A DNA stretch of 64,000 nt from Uranotaenia lowii (taxonomy: Eukaryota > Arthropoda > Insecta > Diptera > Culicidae): NCBI RefSeq assembly GCF_029784155.1, contig NC_073693.1, positions 312,395,304 through 312,459,303 on the forward strand, written 5' to 3'. The translations under genes were made by a program, and so were the position numbers. The notes under the pieces are model-generated. The model ran no database searches. It saw only the letters and a program-made list of their open reading frames with translations, and was not told the DNA's origin. The number at the start of each line of letters is the position of its first letter. The stretch's first letter is position 1. Of the stretch, positions 21,288 through 32,869 are shown one piece after another.

Positions 21288-21893
21288 GACTCGGGGCGAA
21301 CAGAGCACATTTAATCAGGGCGCGATGAGCATCCTTTGCCGTAGAATCTAGCAGCGAATTCATCTTGATGAAGTTAAATGAATTATAGAGCTTTAAGTAG
21401 ACTAGTTTACATCTGACGATATAGCCTATTAGTAAGGTGTCGGAGAGGTAATCAGAAGACTCGAGTTCGATTCCTGGCCGAAACAATTTTTTTTCATTAA
21501 CCATTCATGATCGATTTTTTCAATTATTTCATTATACGGCTAGTAGCATCATCCGCCAAACAAAGCACCAGAATAGTAATGTATGGGTGTGTGTGAATTG
21601 TTTGTATTCTATAAACAGACATACATTATTTTGTTATTGCTTTGCTTGATGAATCTATGACTCACCGTTTAGTGCAAAACGCATCGATCATGACTAGTAA
21701 ATGAAAAAAAAAATTCGTCTCTGCCAGGAATTGAACTCGAGGCATCTGTTTATCTCTCCGACACCTAACCAATAGGCCAAATAGTCAGATGAAACAAGTC
21801 AAGCTAAAGCTCTGTAATACAGTTGACTTCATCGATTTGAATTCGTTGCTAGATTCTATGGCAGAAAAGCCATGGCCCCGATTAACGGTGCTT
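21288..21893. mobile_element. Large foldback with a tRNA-like SINE unit in each arm
   Basis: The left arm (21288-21591) and the right arm (about 21608-21893, inverted) are homologous along their whole length. Shared landmarks are GGGGC, TAGAATCTAGCA(G/A)CGAATTC, GAGCTTTA, TAGCCTATTAGTAAGGTGTC (TGGCCTATTGGTTAGGTGTC in the other arm), TCGGAGAG, CTCGAGTT(C)GATTCCTGG and ATCATGATCGAT-like words, reaching TAATGTATG next to the centre. Each arm has a pol III A-box-like and a B-box-like sequence (GAGTTCGATTCC at 21463-21474 plus; GAGTTCAATTCC on the minus strand at about 21725-21740), so it is tRNA-derived. The two promoters point towards each other. ORFs here are spurious. Confidence 0.8.
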
Positions 21894-23539
21894 ATGCAAA
21901 AAATGTCCTTATCTCCCCACTGAAAAAAGTAGAAATCAAGAGAAGGTTTTGTGAACTGATGCCTAGGGTGAAATTGAGATAGAGAGAGATTATTTTGCTC
22001 ATTTCACGATTTTTTGAAAGTATCAATAAGAACTTACATTTTGAAGAACAAAGAACGTACTTCAGACCAATGATGGAGCTGATTAAGCTATTTCGTACCT
22101 GTTTTTTGGAACTTTTGGTTGCTTGGGAAAAAGCGTTTTTGTTTTTTCCACTGGCACAGGTAAAAAAATTTCTTTAAAAACATATAAAACCGTCACCCGG
22201 AACGATACAAGATACAAGTATATGGTTCCTTCACAACCTCACGCGCTAACCCCCAACACTGACAACTTCTACAGGTTGCGACCGCTAGCTTGGGGTTCAA
22301 AGCTCGTGCAAAACTAGTGGAATTCTAAATGGATAAATGAACAAAACAAAAACTTCTACGGGGTGCAACAGCCTGCTTAGGGTTCAAAACTCAGGCCAAA
22401 TATTTCTGAATTAATAAGCGAACACAGTGACAGCAGTTAGAGCAAAACTTGTGGTTGTTTCTGTAAAACACAACTTAGGTCTTTGAGTGTTAATACTGAT
22501 GACCTAAAACCAAACAATAAATTTTTATAAACTTTAAGTTTTATTAAACTTTATTCAAATCTGCGCTTTTTTAAGCCACCGAATCGTTTCAGAACGATCA
22601 GTAGCAGCAGCCCTAAAAGTATGCGCTTTCTGAGAAAATCTCGGAGGCCGAATCATTTCAAAATAGTAGCCATAATTAGCCACAACTTTTAAAATCAGAA
22701 AAAAAACTCGTAGAAGCAGAAGCATCCTTAAATAACTATTTACACTTACTGTGTCAATTCGACATCCTCTATCTCATCTCTGAAGGTGACAACGTGAAAG
22801 TGATGAAAAAGAATGATTTCAACCCTATTTTTATTCCTCTTCGGAATCTTAGTTTTCGGAAGTTAAATTTCAAATTAAGTACGTCAGTTCTTATTCTCAT
22901 CTCCATTGGTATTGGAACTTTGACAAGCTTAAAAAAAAAAATTATCACAAAATGCATCCCTAAATTTACTCATCAATAAAGCTGAACAAATGATAGTGAA
23001 ACTTTTGAGAAAAATAATACTTAATGCCATTCATAACAGGGAATAAAGCTGAATAAAAAAAGATACGATTCATTCAATATTGTTAATGGACTAGTTCTAG
23101 CTTAGGTTCACGACGAAAAGAACAACATTTCAAACGATACCCTTCTAGGATCAAAAGAGGAAGAACCAACTAAGGCAAAAAAAAAATCCCAATCCTCTAA
23201 CAAGAGCTCTTAATTTTGTCATACATGCTTAGTGAAAATAAAAATATTTGGATCATTCATTCCGTATCAAGTTTATTCTAGCATCATAAAACTTTCAGAT
23301 ACATTTTCATAAACAGCTTATTATAAATCCATACTAAGGGTTTAAATATTCGAACACTCTACTCAAACTATCGTCTGAAGAAAATTTGTATAACTTTCAG
23401 GAAAGTTGTCAAATCATACAATAAAAACTTTTAGGAATTTCATAATTTCAATCTTTAGAAGATTTTCAAGACTTGAGATCAATTATTTGAAAAAACTTAC
23501 ATACATCGATGAAACAATAAAAATTCTATATAAATGTTT
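21894..23539. other. AT-rich noncoding DNA with a short tandem repeat
   Basis: No gene was found. At 22265-22312 and 22352-22399 a degenerate 48 bp unit is repeated 87 bp apart: ACTTCTAC, a GGTGCRACAG-like block, GCTTGGGGTTCAAAGCTC versus GCTTAGGGTTCAAAACTC. Confidence 0.45.
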
Positions 23540-24150
23540 TTCTGTCTGTCTGCCTGATTCCTACAGATTTGGGATACAACTGAACCAAAGAAACTAAAAT
23601 TTTGTACCTTAGAATTTAAAGAAAATGAGAAGGTTTCTATAGTAGTTTCGAACCCCTCTAAGCTGAGGGAGGGGTGTTTTCATAGCAAAAGAACTAAAAC
23701 ATATCACAACTTGAACAAATTTTCAGGGATCTTCATCAAATCTAGAATATTTAGAAACATATTGAAATGATTCACCATATCAGTTGAATTTTTTTTAATA
23801 ATTGTATTGAAATTTAACTGTTTAAGTTTTATGTTATCAATGGAAGGATGAATAGAGTCTCCCAGACAAAAGTAACATGTTGGACAAGCCTGGGAACTGT
23901 TCAAGAAAATAAATCGAATTTGACATAAGAGGGTATTTGGATATTTAAGAACCTTCCCTTTTCGAGCGGATTGGTAGGAAGAGGGGGTTCCAACATATTT
24001 TTAATAACTCTGGAACTGATAGAACAATTGAACAAAATTGTAAATCTGAGGGCAGTGCAAAGATATATATTATAAAAAATGCGAGGAGGGGATCTCCCAT
24101 AAAAGTGTTGCAGAATTCCAGAACAAATTAAGTAAAAGTAACCAAATTTA
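23540..24150 (+). repeat. Dispersed repeat with TCTGTCTGTCTGCCTG start
   Basis: It opens with TTTTCTGTCTGTCTGCCTG, then TACAGATTTGGGATACAACT and GAACCCCTCTAAGCTGAGGG, and continues through GAGGGGGTTCC and GGAGGGGATCTCCC. These are typical of a repeat widespread in mosquito genomes that carries short GGGAG/CTCCC palindromes. A minus-strand relative is at 55820-56110. No ORF of interest. Confidence 0.5.
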
Positions 24151-24248
24151 GCATGGGAAAGTGTTTGTTAACCAGAATTGTTAAATGGTGATTTTTTGAG
24201 ACTCTTTTCTTCTTTCATATTGAGAAAATCAACCATTTACAAAATTTC

Positions 24249-24890
24249 TGTTGAAATGATTTGATTATAACATTTAAGCTCTTATCCTAGGAACGCCCAT
24301 GTTCCCATCCGTCCGTCAGGCCCGAGTGCGTTCAAAAAATATGGTCACCATAACTCATTCAGTCCATTAGAGGCCGCCCTTACCGATTATGTTCCTTTGG
24401 TCAGAAGCTTTTCCATTTTTAAACAAACACGCGCGCTAGCCGAACTGCCGTTCACCCTCTGCCGTCAAACCCGTGCTAAAGACGCTCCGATGACGAGTTT
24501 TAGAACACATTTCACCCCTTAGCTATGATGGTCCAGTTCAAACCTTTCCCAGTGAGCCATTTCCGCCGTAATGGCAGTCTAATAACTCATGCCCGCGGTC
24601 TGGTGCGACAAGGTTTTAACCTATACGATAAACATGGGGGTCGTGTTACTGCTTAAATAGTGGCCGTCATCCTGTGAAGGGTGCCGGTTAATTTAGGGAA
24701 AGCACCTGTGGGGGCGGAACCACCGGAAGTAACGGTCGGGCGGTGCATTCGGTATCATTCCGATGCAAAACCCTAATTAGAATGTGATTAGGTTTATTAG
24801 TATACAAGCAGATCCAAAGCTGTGCTAATGTAAACCGGAATCAGGAAGCCAAACAATTCAATTAAATGTTAATGATTAGTAGGTATTCTT
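24249..24890 (+). repeat. 640 bp unclassified repeat, copy 2 (complete)
   Basis: This is the partner of 5313-5954. It keeps long identical blocks, for example CTCTTATCCTAGGAACGCCC, GTCCGTCAGGCCCGAGTGCG, TTTTAACCTATACGATAAAC and GTGTTACTGCTTAAAT. It continues past the point where copy 1 enters the gap, as AGGTATTCTTTGAAAG. The composition change at both ends suggests a discrete insertion. No ORF, TIR or poly-A is visible. Confidence 0.85.
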
Positions 24891-25780
24891 TGAAAGAATT
24901 TATTCATTTTTTAAATCTAAATGTTAATAATTAAATGTTTTGACTTGTGCTGCTAATTGTGAATCACTTGTAGAGTTCAATAGTTTTTCAATAACTCGAA
25001 TTGCTATGTGTCATATATTTAGGACAAGAATTTTAAATCTTCTTTCGTTTTGACGCTTCTGCACTGAAGAATCTCAGGATTCTGTACGTGGAACTATTTT
25101 GAAATTATGAATCAATTTAAATCTTGCACTTCGTGATTTTGATTCTCAAAATGTTGGTTCGATTTTTTGCTGTCGTTTTTACATAAAGCTTCGAAACCTT
25201 CGTTAAGTGTTATGTATAGATTGAGTTGCACCAATCAGTTTACTTCCAAGCATTTTTTATGAGCATTTCTCATAAAAATTTTGCTTAACATAAACATATT
25301 TATGCAGACAATAAGCAGGAGCTCTTGAATGAATATTTTGTCCTGATTTAAGAAGTGTTATTCATCACGATTTCAATGAAATACGAAAAATAATACTGTT
25401 CGACATTGAAATCAGAGTCAAAAAGTTGTACTTTTCAACATCCGGAGCATTTCCTTTGCTTACACCAAATTGTCGTGAAACATTCGTTCGGAAATTTTAG
25501 TATTTCGTAATTTTGACAAGCTCCATATGCTCCAACAATAGGAATAACCTAAAAAAAAAACAAAAAGTATAAAATCTTGGGTCAGTAGTGCAAGGTCTTC
25601 TGAGGAGAGCGTTGAAAAGTATGTTGTTACTTTTGTGGCCAAGTAGAACTGGTCGTCAGCATTCTTCAAAAATTGACAATTTTATTCTGCTAATGATGCC
25701 TCTTAGTTCCATGTTCATAGGACAATCGAAATCCGAATCATGCGGACTTGAAGTTTCGGAAAATTACTTGATCTTTAAAG
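24891..25780. other. AT-rich noncoding DNA
   Basis: No recognisable gene or repeat. Short ORFs on both strands around 25460-25900 have no motif and are judged fortuitous. Confidence 0.4.
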
Positions 25781-25781
25781 G

Positions 25782-27750
25782 TGTTCAAAAATCAGTGTTA
25801 ACAAGCAAGTCAAAAAATTTGGCTCGCCTCCTTTGGAATTTAGTCTTTAGTCACTCTAGGCTTGAGACTTTTTATTTTAAGACTCTAGGTATATGACGTT
25901 CAAGAATTGAAACTTATTTTTAAATGTAAATTTTGAATTTTATATCAATTAACCTTTTGTATTGAAACTCTAAACTTGACTTACAAAAGCCCTACCTTGT
26001 CTTTAGGATGGGTTTTTATTAGGAAGTGTAAATAATCAAGAACAGAGTTTGAAACGAACCATTTTAACTTCGAATTTTTTTTTATCGAATAGTACTTTTA
26101 TACATCGACAAGATTGTTAACAGAATAAGAAAATTATCTAAAATCTTATATCATCTACCTTGTTACTAATAATTTTTATTTAATATATATCATTTCTATC
26201 ATTGAAAATGTTATGCTGATAAAAAATATACTTCAAGAAAACAAACTTCCAATTTTATTTTGTGTTTCCTGTTCTTCTAAAAGCTTTATTTTACATTTGA
26301 AAAGGTTTTGATAAATAAAACAGAACAAAAAAAAATTACATTTAACCGAGTAACAATGAATTTGAAACGTAATTTTGACTAATTTGAGTGCCCTCATATT
26401 AAATATGATTTTTTTTTAAATTTTGTTGTTGAAATAACTTTTCAATATAACATAAAATTATTTAAAGAAGATCTACACTTTTTAACAAAATTTGAAAACA
26501 AAAATATAACATTTCAAAACAAAAGTTTTCAATCATTTTTTAAATTTTCACCAAGACCTCAAGAAATTTTGAGTTATTCGAAAAAAATATAGTAATTTTT
26601 AATTTGTTTACTCTTCCCGATTAAACGAATTTTTAAATAAGTTTTCAACCAAAATAAATATTTGATACTTTTAAAAGCATAAATCTTATCGAATTTGAAA
26701 TCATGTTGAATTTAAAACTCTCTGCACTTATGTCAAAAATATTTGCAATGATATCATTTCAAACTTTTTTAAACTATAAAATTAAACTTTTTTAGATGAT
26801 GCATCATTATCATAAGTATGTTATTCCTTCATTGAATGAAGAATAACATACGAAATCAGAATCGGATTTCTTCTTAAATGTAGGTTTGAAAGTCAATCAG
26901 TTGTCAATGATTGATTTCTTTTAAAACTTCATAAAATCAAAAGTGTATGTAATTGTTAAAATTTGACAAAAAGTTCGAGTTCAGGACGCTTCTACCAAAA
27001 GAATCATAATAATATGAACCAAATATTGTTCCCTTAATATATTTTTCAAGTTGTATAAATAAGTTTTTGTTTAGTAATGGTAAGACGTGTTTGGGGCCGT
27101 TCAAATATTACGTAACGCAATTTTCGAGCATTTCTAACCTCCCCTCTCCCCCCCCCCCCTCTACCTTACACATTCGTCTCAAAAATTCTAAGCAAAATTC
27201 ACAAAGCGTAACAAACTGCTATACCACACTCCCCCCCCCCCCTAAAAGCGTTACGTTATATTTGAATGGTCCCTTTATTTAAAAAAAACCTTCTTGAATG
27301 TTAAAAAATCGGCCTTTTCATTTTTTGTTTATTTTTAAATCAAATTAGCAAAATTTATGGTACGGTTTTTGTCAATTTTCAAATAGATTATCTGTATTTT
27401 AAAGTCAAACTTTGAAATGTAAAGAAAAATTGTTGATAAATTTGTCTAGGTGTTTAAATTCTGATTTTTGTGTTTAAAACATTAACCTTTTATTTTTTTT
27501 TCCCAATCACTAATTCACATTGCAAATCGCAAAGTTTTGTTTTCAAATTTTAAACAATACAGTGGAATTTTTTAGTCAACCCTTTCGTTGAAAATAAAGA
27601 AAAAATATGTAAATTATGATGCATAATGAAAAACAGTTTTTATCATTTTCCTAACAATTTCTAATGGTTATTTTTTAACCTGATCTGATATTAATTTAAG
27701 AATGCATTTTTTTCATCTTTGTTTAAGAAATACTTATTAAAAATTTGAAA
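25782..27750 (+). repeat. Diverged 2 kb direct repeat, unit 1
   Basis: Colinear similarity to 28347-30420. Paired landmarks are GTCAAAAAATTTGGCTCGCC/GTCAAAAGATTTGCTCGCCT, CTTGTCTTTAGGATGGGTTT/CTCGTCTTTAAAATTGGTTT, TTTTATTTTGTGTTTCCTGT/TTTATTTTGTTTTTCTTGTT, AATGATTGATTTC in both, and TTTTTATCATTTTCC in both. Many indels separate the two. Either an old tandem segmental duplication or two same-strand copies of one dispersed element. Confidence 0.6.
27093..27274. mobile_element. MITE with 25 bp TIRs (about 182 bp)
   Basis: GGGCCGTTCAAATATTACGT begins the left TIR (27094-27118), which ends AACGC. The right TIR (27248-27273) reads inverted as GGGACCATTCAAATATAACG and also ends TAACGC. The interior has two C runs (about 27149-27161 and 27231-27242). 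TIRs of this GGNCCNTNCAAATATNACGT type are common in insect non-autonomous DNA transposons. It lies only in unit 1 of the direct repeat pair. The ORF through it is spurious. Confidence 0.85.
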
Positions 27751-28346
27751 ACTGCTTAAATTATTTCGAAGCAAATTTCTTGAAACATTATTTTAAAAAA
27801 ATCAATCAATGACTTACAGAAAATATTAGTGATTTGAAACTTTCATTGTGATTTGTTTTTGGAAATTTTAATTTTTTTCACCAACTTTTCAGCATCTTTG
27901 TTAAAACTAAGACTACAAGTTTTTTACTTTTTCTGAAACTTTAAAAATAATGATTTTTTTTAAATGGGCAATTTTTTTGATTGTATTGCTTTTAGAGCTT
28001 CTATTTGCCATAAAAAACAACATCTTTTTGATCATTAAGCTATAAAAAATGTTAAAATTTGTGCTCCATGCGTTTGATGATAATTTAGAAAACGCCGCCT
28101 GAAGGTTGACTGGGTAACTAACGAATTTAGATATTTAAACTGATGATTATTTAATTATTCTTTTACATCATTTTTCTCTATATTAGATTTCGGGGGGAAA
28201 AAAATCAAAATTGATCAAAAACCTTCATGTGAAGAGTGCTTTATTTTGCTTTAAACTTTTTAAAAAAAATACTGTGAAAATTATTTTTCCGAGACTCGAC
28301 TAACAGACAGACAATAAAAAACGTAAAATTAATCGATCCCAATAAG

Positions 28347-30420
28347 TGTTTCAAAATAAGTGTAAACAAACATGTCAAAAGATTTGCTCGCCTCCGTCGG
28401 TATTTAGTCCTATATCACTCTAAGCCAAAGACAATTCTTTCTGCGACACTATACGACTTAAGAATTGAAACTAGATTTTGATTGTTATATTCGATTTGCA
28501 ATTTTATAACCTTTTATAGTAAACTCGAATCTTGACAAACAAAACCCCAACCTCGTCTTTAAAATTGGTTTTTATTAAAAAGTGTCTAAACAAGTCAGCC
28601 CATTTAAATTTTTTATTACATTGAAAATGAAAAAGTCGTTATTATCTTAACATATTTTAAGCTGATAGGAAATATTCAGGAAACAAAATTCAACCTAGAA
28701 TTTATTTTGTTTTTCTTGTTCTTCTAAATGCTCAAATCTGCATTCATAGGGCTGGTGATAAATTACACAAGGAAACAAAATTCACATTTTTATGCGAAAC
28801 GAAGAATTCAAGAGTATATTTTGATGAATGATTGTGCCCTTAAACTTGAAGATTAACGTTGGTGCTCTTAAACTTTAAAAAAAATTTACGTTTTTCTATC
28901 AAAACTAAAACATTAGAAAAAAAAAATTAAAATAAAGGTATATATTAACTTTCTCCAACACCGCAAGCAATTTTGATCTCTGCGAAAAAATATAAAGATG
29001 TTTTCTATTTGGTAATTTTTCCCAACTATGTAGAATAATAGATGTCCTACGATTTTTTCGAGAAGTATTCATAAAATACAATTTAAAAAAAGTTAATTTC
29101 AATAACTTTGTTGAATTAAGCTATACTTGTCATTCCATTTTTTATGTAGAAATTTACAAAAAATTATTCCTAAATTGAAAAAAATGTTATAAATAGATTC
29201 AGAATCAGTATTTATTTTTTCAGGAAGATTTGAAGCTCCTTAGTTATTAATGATTGATTTCACTCAAAACTGATTCAGTTTTTCACCCAATCCATATCAC
29301 AAAACCGAGAGGTCGTTTCCTTAATCTGACAAAAGATTCGAAATCCAGGTGCCAAAATAGATGCCAAAGTAAAAAAAAGCCACCAGACGTTTTTATTGTA
29401 AAAATTTCTTATCAAATTTTTTAAATTAAAACTTTTAAATATATTTCATCTTTATATCATATTTTAATTTATAAAGTGTTCGTAACCGTTTGATGAATTT
29501 GATTTCTAGCATTTTCATCTCTACTATCAATTTGTTCATTATGGAATAAATTTTAATTTCCATAATATTAAAATTCTTCAATCAGAAAGATGAATTATAT
29601 TATAATTTTATTTTATTCATAAATTTCTAGAATTCATTGTAAAGTCTATTAAAGTTTTTATTTTTGCTAAATTTTAAAGTCAAATAAATTGAAAAATAAT
29701 TTTTATAATGTTTCCTTTTATTTTCCAACTCTGAATTTTTGTGTTCCGAAAGGTTATCTTCCATGAAGCTTATAAATTTAATTTTGAATTTGAATATTTT
29801 TTCGCAGGCGCAAAAATGTTCAGAGCGTGAAATTTAAAACAAGACTTTCACTTGAACATTTAAAAACAGTTGTGTTATTCTATTTGTTTTGATTTTTAAT
29901 TTTTTTTTCGATGATGATTTTTAAATTATTCTATTAAAAGTTCGAAAAATGATTCGGTGAAGGAATTTTTGATCTTAATTTCAATGCGCAATAATTATTC
30001 AATGGTACTTGATTTGTCCTTTCAATAACGTGGAATTCCTTATTTTTGTTTTTGGCAGTTTCGCTTTAAATAATAAAGAAACCGCACATTTCTCAGTCTT
30101 TAATTCGTTCGTGAAGAGAGATTGAATATTTTGTTTTTTTTTTTTAAATATCCAAAGTTATTATTGTGATTTAATTGAATATGATCTTTTAAACCTTTTA
30201 TTTTGATTAGTGAATGAATTGAAACATAAATGATATTACAAAGTATTTTTACAATCAAGCCTTCAGTTGTAAATAAAGAAAAGGAATGTAAATAAACATG
30301 ATTGCTAATAATGAATTTTTATCATTTTCCAAAAAAAAAATCAAATAGTGAATCATTTCTGACCTGATTTAAAATTTATTTTTGAATTCGGATTAAATTT
30401 GTTATTAAATATGGTGTTTT
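28347..30420 (+). repeat. Diverged 2 kb direct repeat, unit 2
   Basis: Partner of 25782-27750 in the same order and orientation, without the MITE. At the equivalent position (about 29345-29400) the sequence runs from CCAGACGTTTTTATTG without the insertion. Confidence 0.6.
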
Positions 30421-30957
30421 GTTTTATGCATTCTATTTCTAATTCATTGTGCCTTATGCCCAAAGCATTAAATTCTGGTTTCTGATGTTTCGAAAATATT
30501 GACTAGAAATTTCAAGTTTAGAATAAGGACAACCATTTCGAAAAATTTATCAATAACTCTCTGGAAAAATCCTAGATTTTTAATATTTATAGAGAAAGGT
30601 GGGGAAAAGTTCGAGTTGAGTAAAAAAACGTTTTGGGATTATCACAAACGGAGAACAGTTAAATTCAAAACTCTGACGTGGATTTATAGTGATTTGGACT
30701 GCCAACAACCAGCCATAATTTTTTTTTCGTAGAAATTGAAAATACTCCGAAAAATGAGATAAAGTACCTTTTTTGCTTGAATGATGTAATATTTAAAATA
30801 ACGGCAAACATGTTAGTGCAATCAAAAGTCTGGCTTTCAGTGAAAGTTTTAATGTGTCTTTTTAGCTGTTTTTAATCACTATCAAGTGCCGAAGAAAGAA
30901 TTTAATTACTATGTCTCTATTCATCACAATAAACTGTGAATCATAAGAAACCTTGAA
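30421..30957. other. AT-rich noncoding DNA
   Basis: No supported gene. A 77-codon ORF at 30499-30732 has no recognisable motif. Confidence 0.4.
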
Positions 30958-31340
30958 GGGGCAAAAGTACGAACTGCAAATGGGGCAAACGTACGAAGGG
31001 TCTACTGAAGTAGATCTGAACGAAAAATTTTAACTTCGTTTTTCAATGTTCTGGAAACATCAGCGCATATTTTTGTTTCTAAAAGACTTGCTCGCGCGAA
31101 AAATTGCTCCAATACGATGAGAACTGGATTTCGAAAACCTGCTGAATATGGACAGTTAGTGGAGAACTCCAAATTCGCGCAGGTTATTTGCCCATGTATA
31201 GGATTTGTATCAGAAGCGAACAAAGAAGCTGCTGCTGTAAGCAGAGATTAATACAAAATAATGTTACTGTTGACTTCATGCAGAATTGTGGAATTTTGAA
31301 TGGTCGTACTTTTACCCCACATCATTCGAACTTTTGCCCC
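30958..31340. mobile_element. Palindromic MITE with doubled GGGGYAAAAGTACGA ends
   Basis: The left end has GGGGCAAAAGTACGA (30958-30972) and GGGGCAAACGTACGA (30982-30996). The right end, inverted, has TCGTACTTTTACCCC (31304-31318) and TCGAACTTTTGCCCC (31326-31340). Each TIR of about 39 bp therefore contains two direct copies of a 15-mer. No transposase is encoded. Confidence 0.8.
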
Positions 31341-31346
31341 AGAGGT

Positions 31347-31537
31347 GGGGTAAGAGTACGTTTCGATAGCAGTTAGGCATTTTCACTACTGCTATCAAAT
31401 GCGTCAATCGATTATCTTCGTAATTTTTTTGAAGAGAGATAAAAGTCTAAGAAATCAAATGCTGTACTTGGTTTTCCGGAAAAACAACTGCAAAGTTTCC
31501 TAAAATTAGGATAACACTAAGGTCGTACTTTTACCCC
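31347..31537. mobile_element. Second MITE of the same TIR type, adjoining the first
   Basis: It starts GGGGTAAGAGTACGT (31347-31361) and ends TCGTACTTTTACCCC (31523-31537). Only six bases separate it from the preceding element. Confidence 0.75.
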
Positions 31538-31549
31538 ACCATACTCTTC

Positions 31550-31625
31550 TTTTTTTTTTGCTTTATTTGAGAGGTTTTCAGCCACAGGCTGGTTCGCCTC
31601 TGTAAAAGTTGAACTATCTACTTAA
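31550..31625. repeat. GAGGTTTTCAGCC/GGCTGGTTCGCCTC palindromic repeat
   Basis: CTTTATTTGAGAGGTTTTCA continues to GCCACAGGCTGGTTCGCCTC. This imperfect palindrome occurs widely near mosquito element 3' ends, from memory. Only this copy is seen here. Confidence 0.45.
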
Positions 31626-32869
31626 GAATTACAGTTCGTTATACAAACTTAATTTTTTTAGAAATTCTAACAATTTTTCTGCATTCACTGGATCATTGGA
31701 AAGCGCGTTGCGATAGATTGGTAAATATCTAATTTATTTGGTTCTTATAAGTGAACATTATATTTTTTTTCAAGTTTGTGTGATTCGTTCAAGTGACTGC
31801 CATCAGATTTCAATTCTCAGCTTTTTCAACACTTCGGCTATAAATTTGACGGTCTTCAGAAACCGGCCTGAGAGTATAAAAGTTAAAAAAAAATGGATGT
31901 TTTGCAACAAACATAAATCGTTTTGCTGAAGTGGTAGTGAAGAACTATTGATTGATATGATTTCAGAAGGATCAAGAGCTCATGTTTAAATAATAAAAAA
32001 AACTTTGTTCAACAGACCACAGCTGGTTATTAGAAAAATCTCTAGAAATTTTTTGAGTTATGATTATGGCAATTTTTAATTTCATGACAATTATGGAATT
32101 TTGATTGGAAATACTGCTTTTCTGTTCAATTACAATCATTTTAAGTCAAAAGTGAATAATTTATTTTGAAGAGGCTGATACGGTGACCAATTTGAGTAAT
32201 AAATCATAGAATTTAAAAAGACATACACCGTCTTAGCCGATTTAGGCTTTACAGACTGAATAAATGACATGGACAACTTAAGATAAAATATTGAGAGCCA
32301 CAGCGTAGTTTGGAAATCTCTGTTTGTGTGTTTTTCGCGGTTCAAAATGTGAGAAAAATCATAAAAAAATAAGATTTAGTACATTTTCATTTATTTTGAT
32401 TTTTTTACAATATAAATTATTTATCCGTCCAGTTTCATGAATCTTAGCTTATTTAGATGAATAGTAATTGTTTTCAAGAAGAAATTAAAAGATTTTTTTG
32501 TTTCTCTTTAATTTCCATTTAAGATGTTTGGCAATGGAAACTTAAATTTTTTATAACTTTGAATGAACATTTTAATCAATCAAAGTTTATCAGAGATAGT
32601 GAAATTTCATGTTTTGGTCACGATCTTCGTTCAAAAACGCCATCTTTTTTTTAGCATTTTGACTTTCGGCTCTATTTTCAGACGCTACCAAAATTATAAT
32701 TATTTTCTATATTACAATATTCCTAAATAATAAATAGATAGTGAACATCTAGACGATTCCAAAATTGTACCTATAATTTAAGAAAATCGGTTCAATTGAT
32801 TTGAAGATACGACTTAAATAGTATTCCGGGTCTGTATGACCCAAACCAGGGAATTGTCCTTTTTTGTAA
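31626..32869. other. AT-rich noncoding DNA
   Basis: Nothing supported. Near 32820 a CCGGGTCTGTATGACCC palindrome resembles GAGTCATTTTGACCCGAA at about 43950, a possible short repeat end. Confidence 0.4.

Noticed and set aside
21422..21474. A functional tRNA gene
   Set aside because: A- and B-box-like words are present but a cloverleaf with proper acceptor stem could not be drawn, and the unit is embedded in a foldback SINE-like element.
27149..27242. CRISPR-like pair of C-run repeats
   Set aside because: Only two homopolymer runs inside a MITE in a eukaryotic context; no spacer structure.
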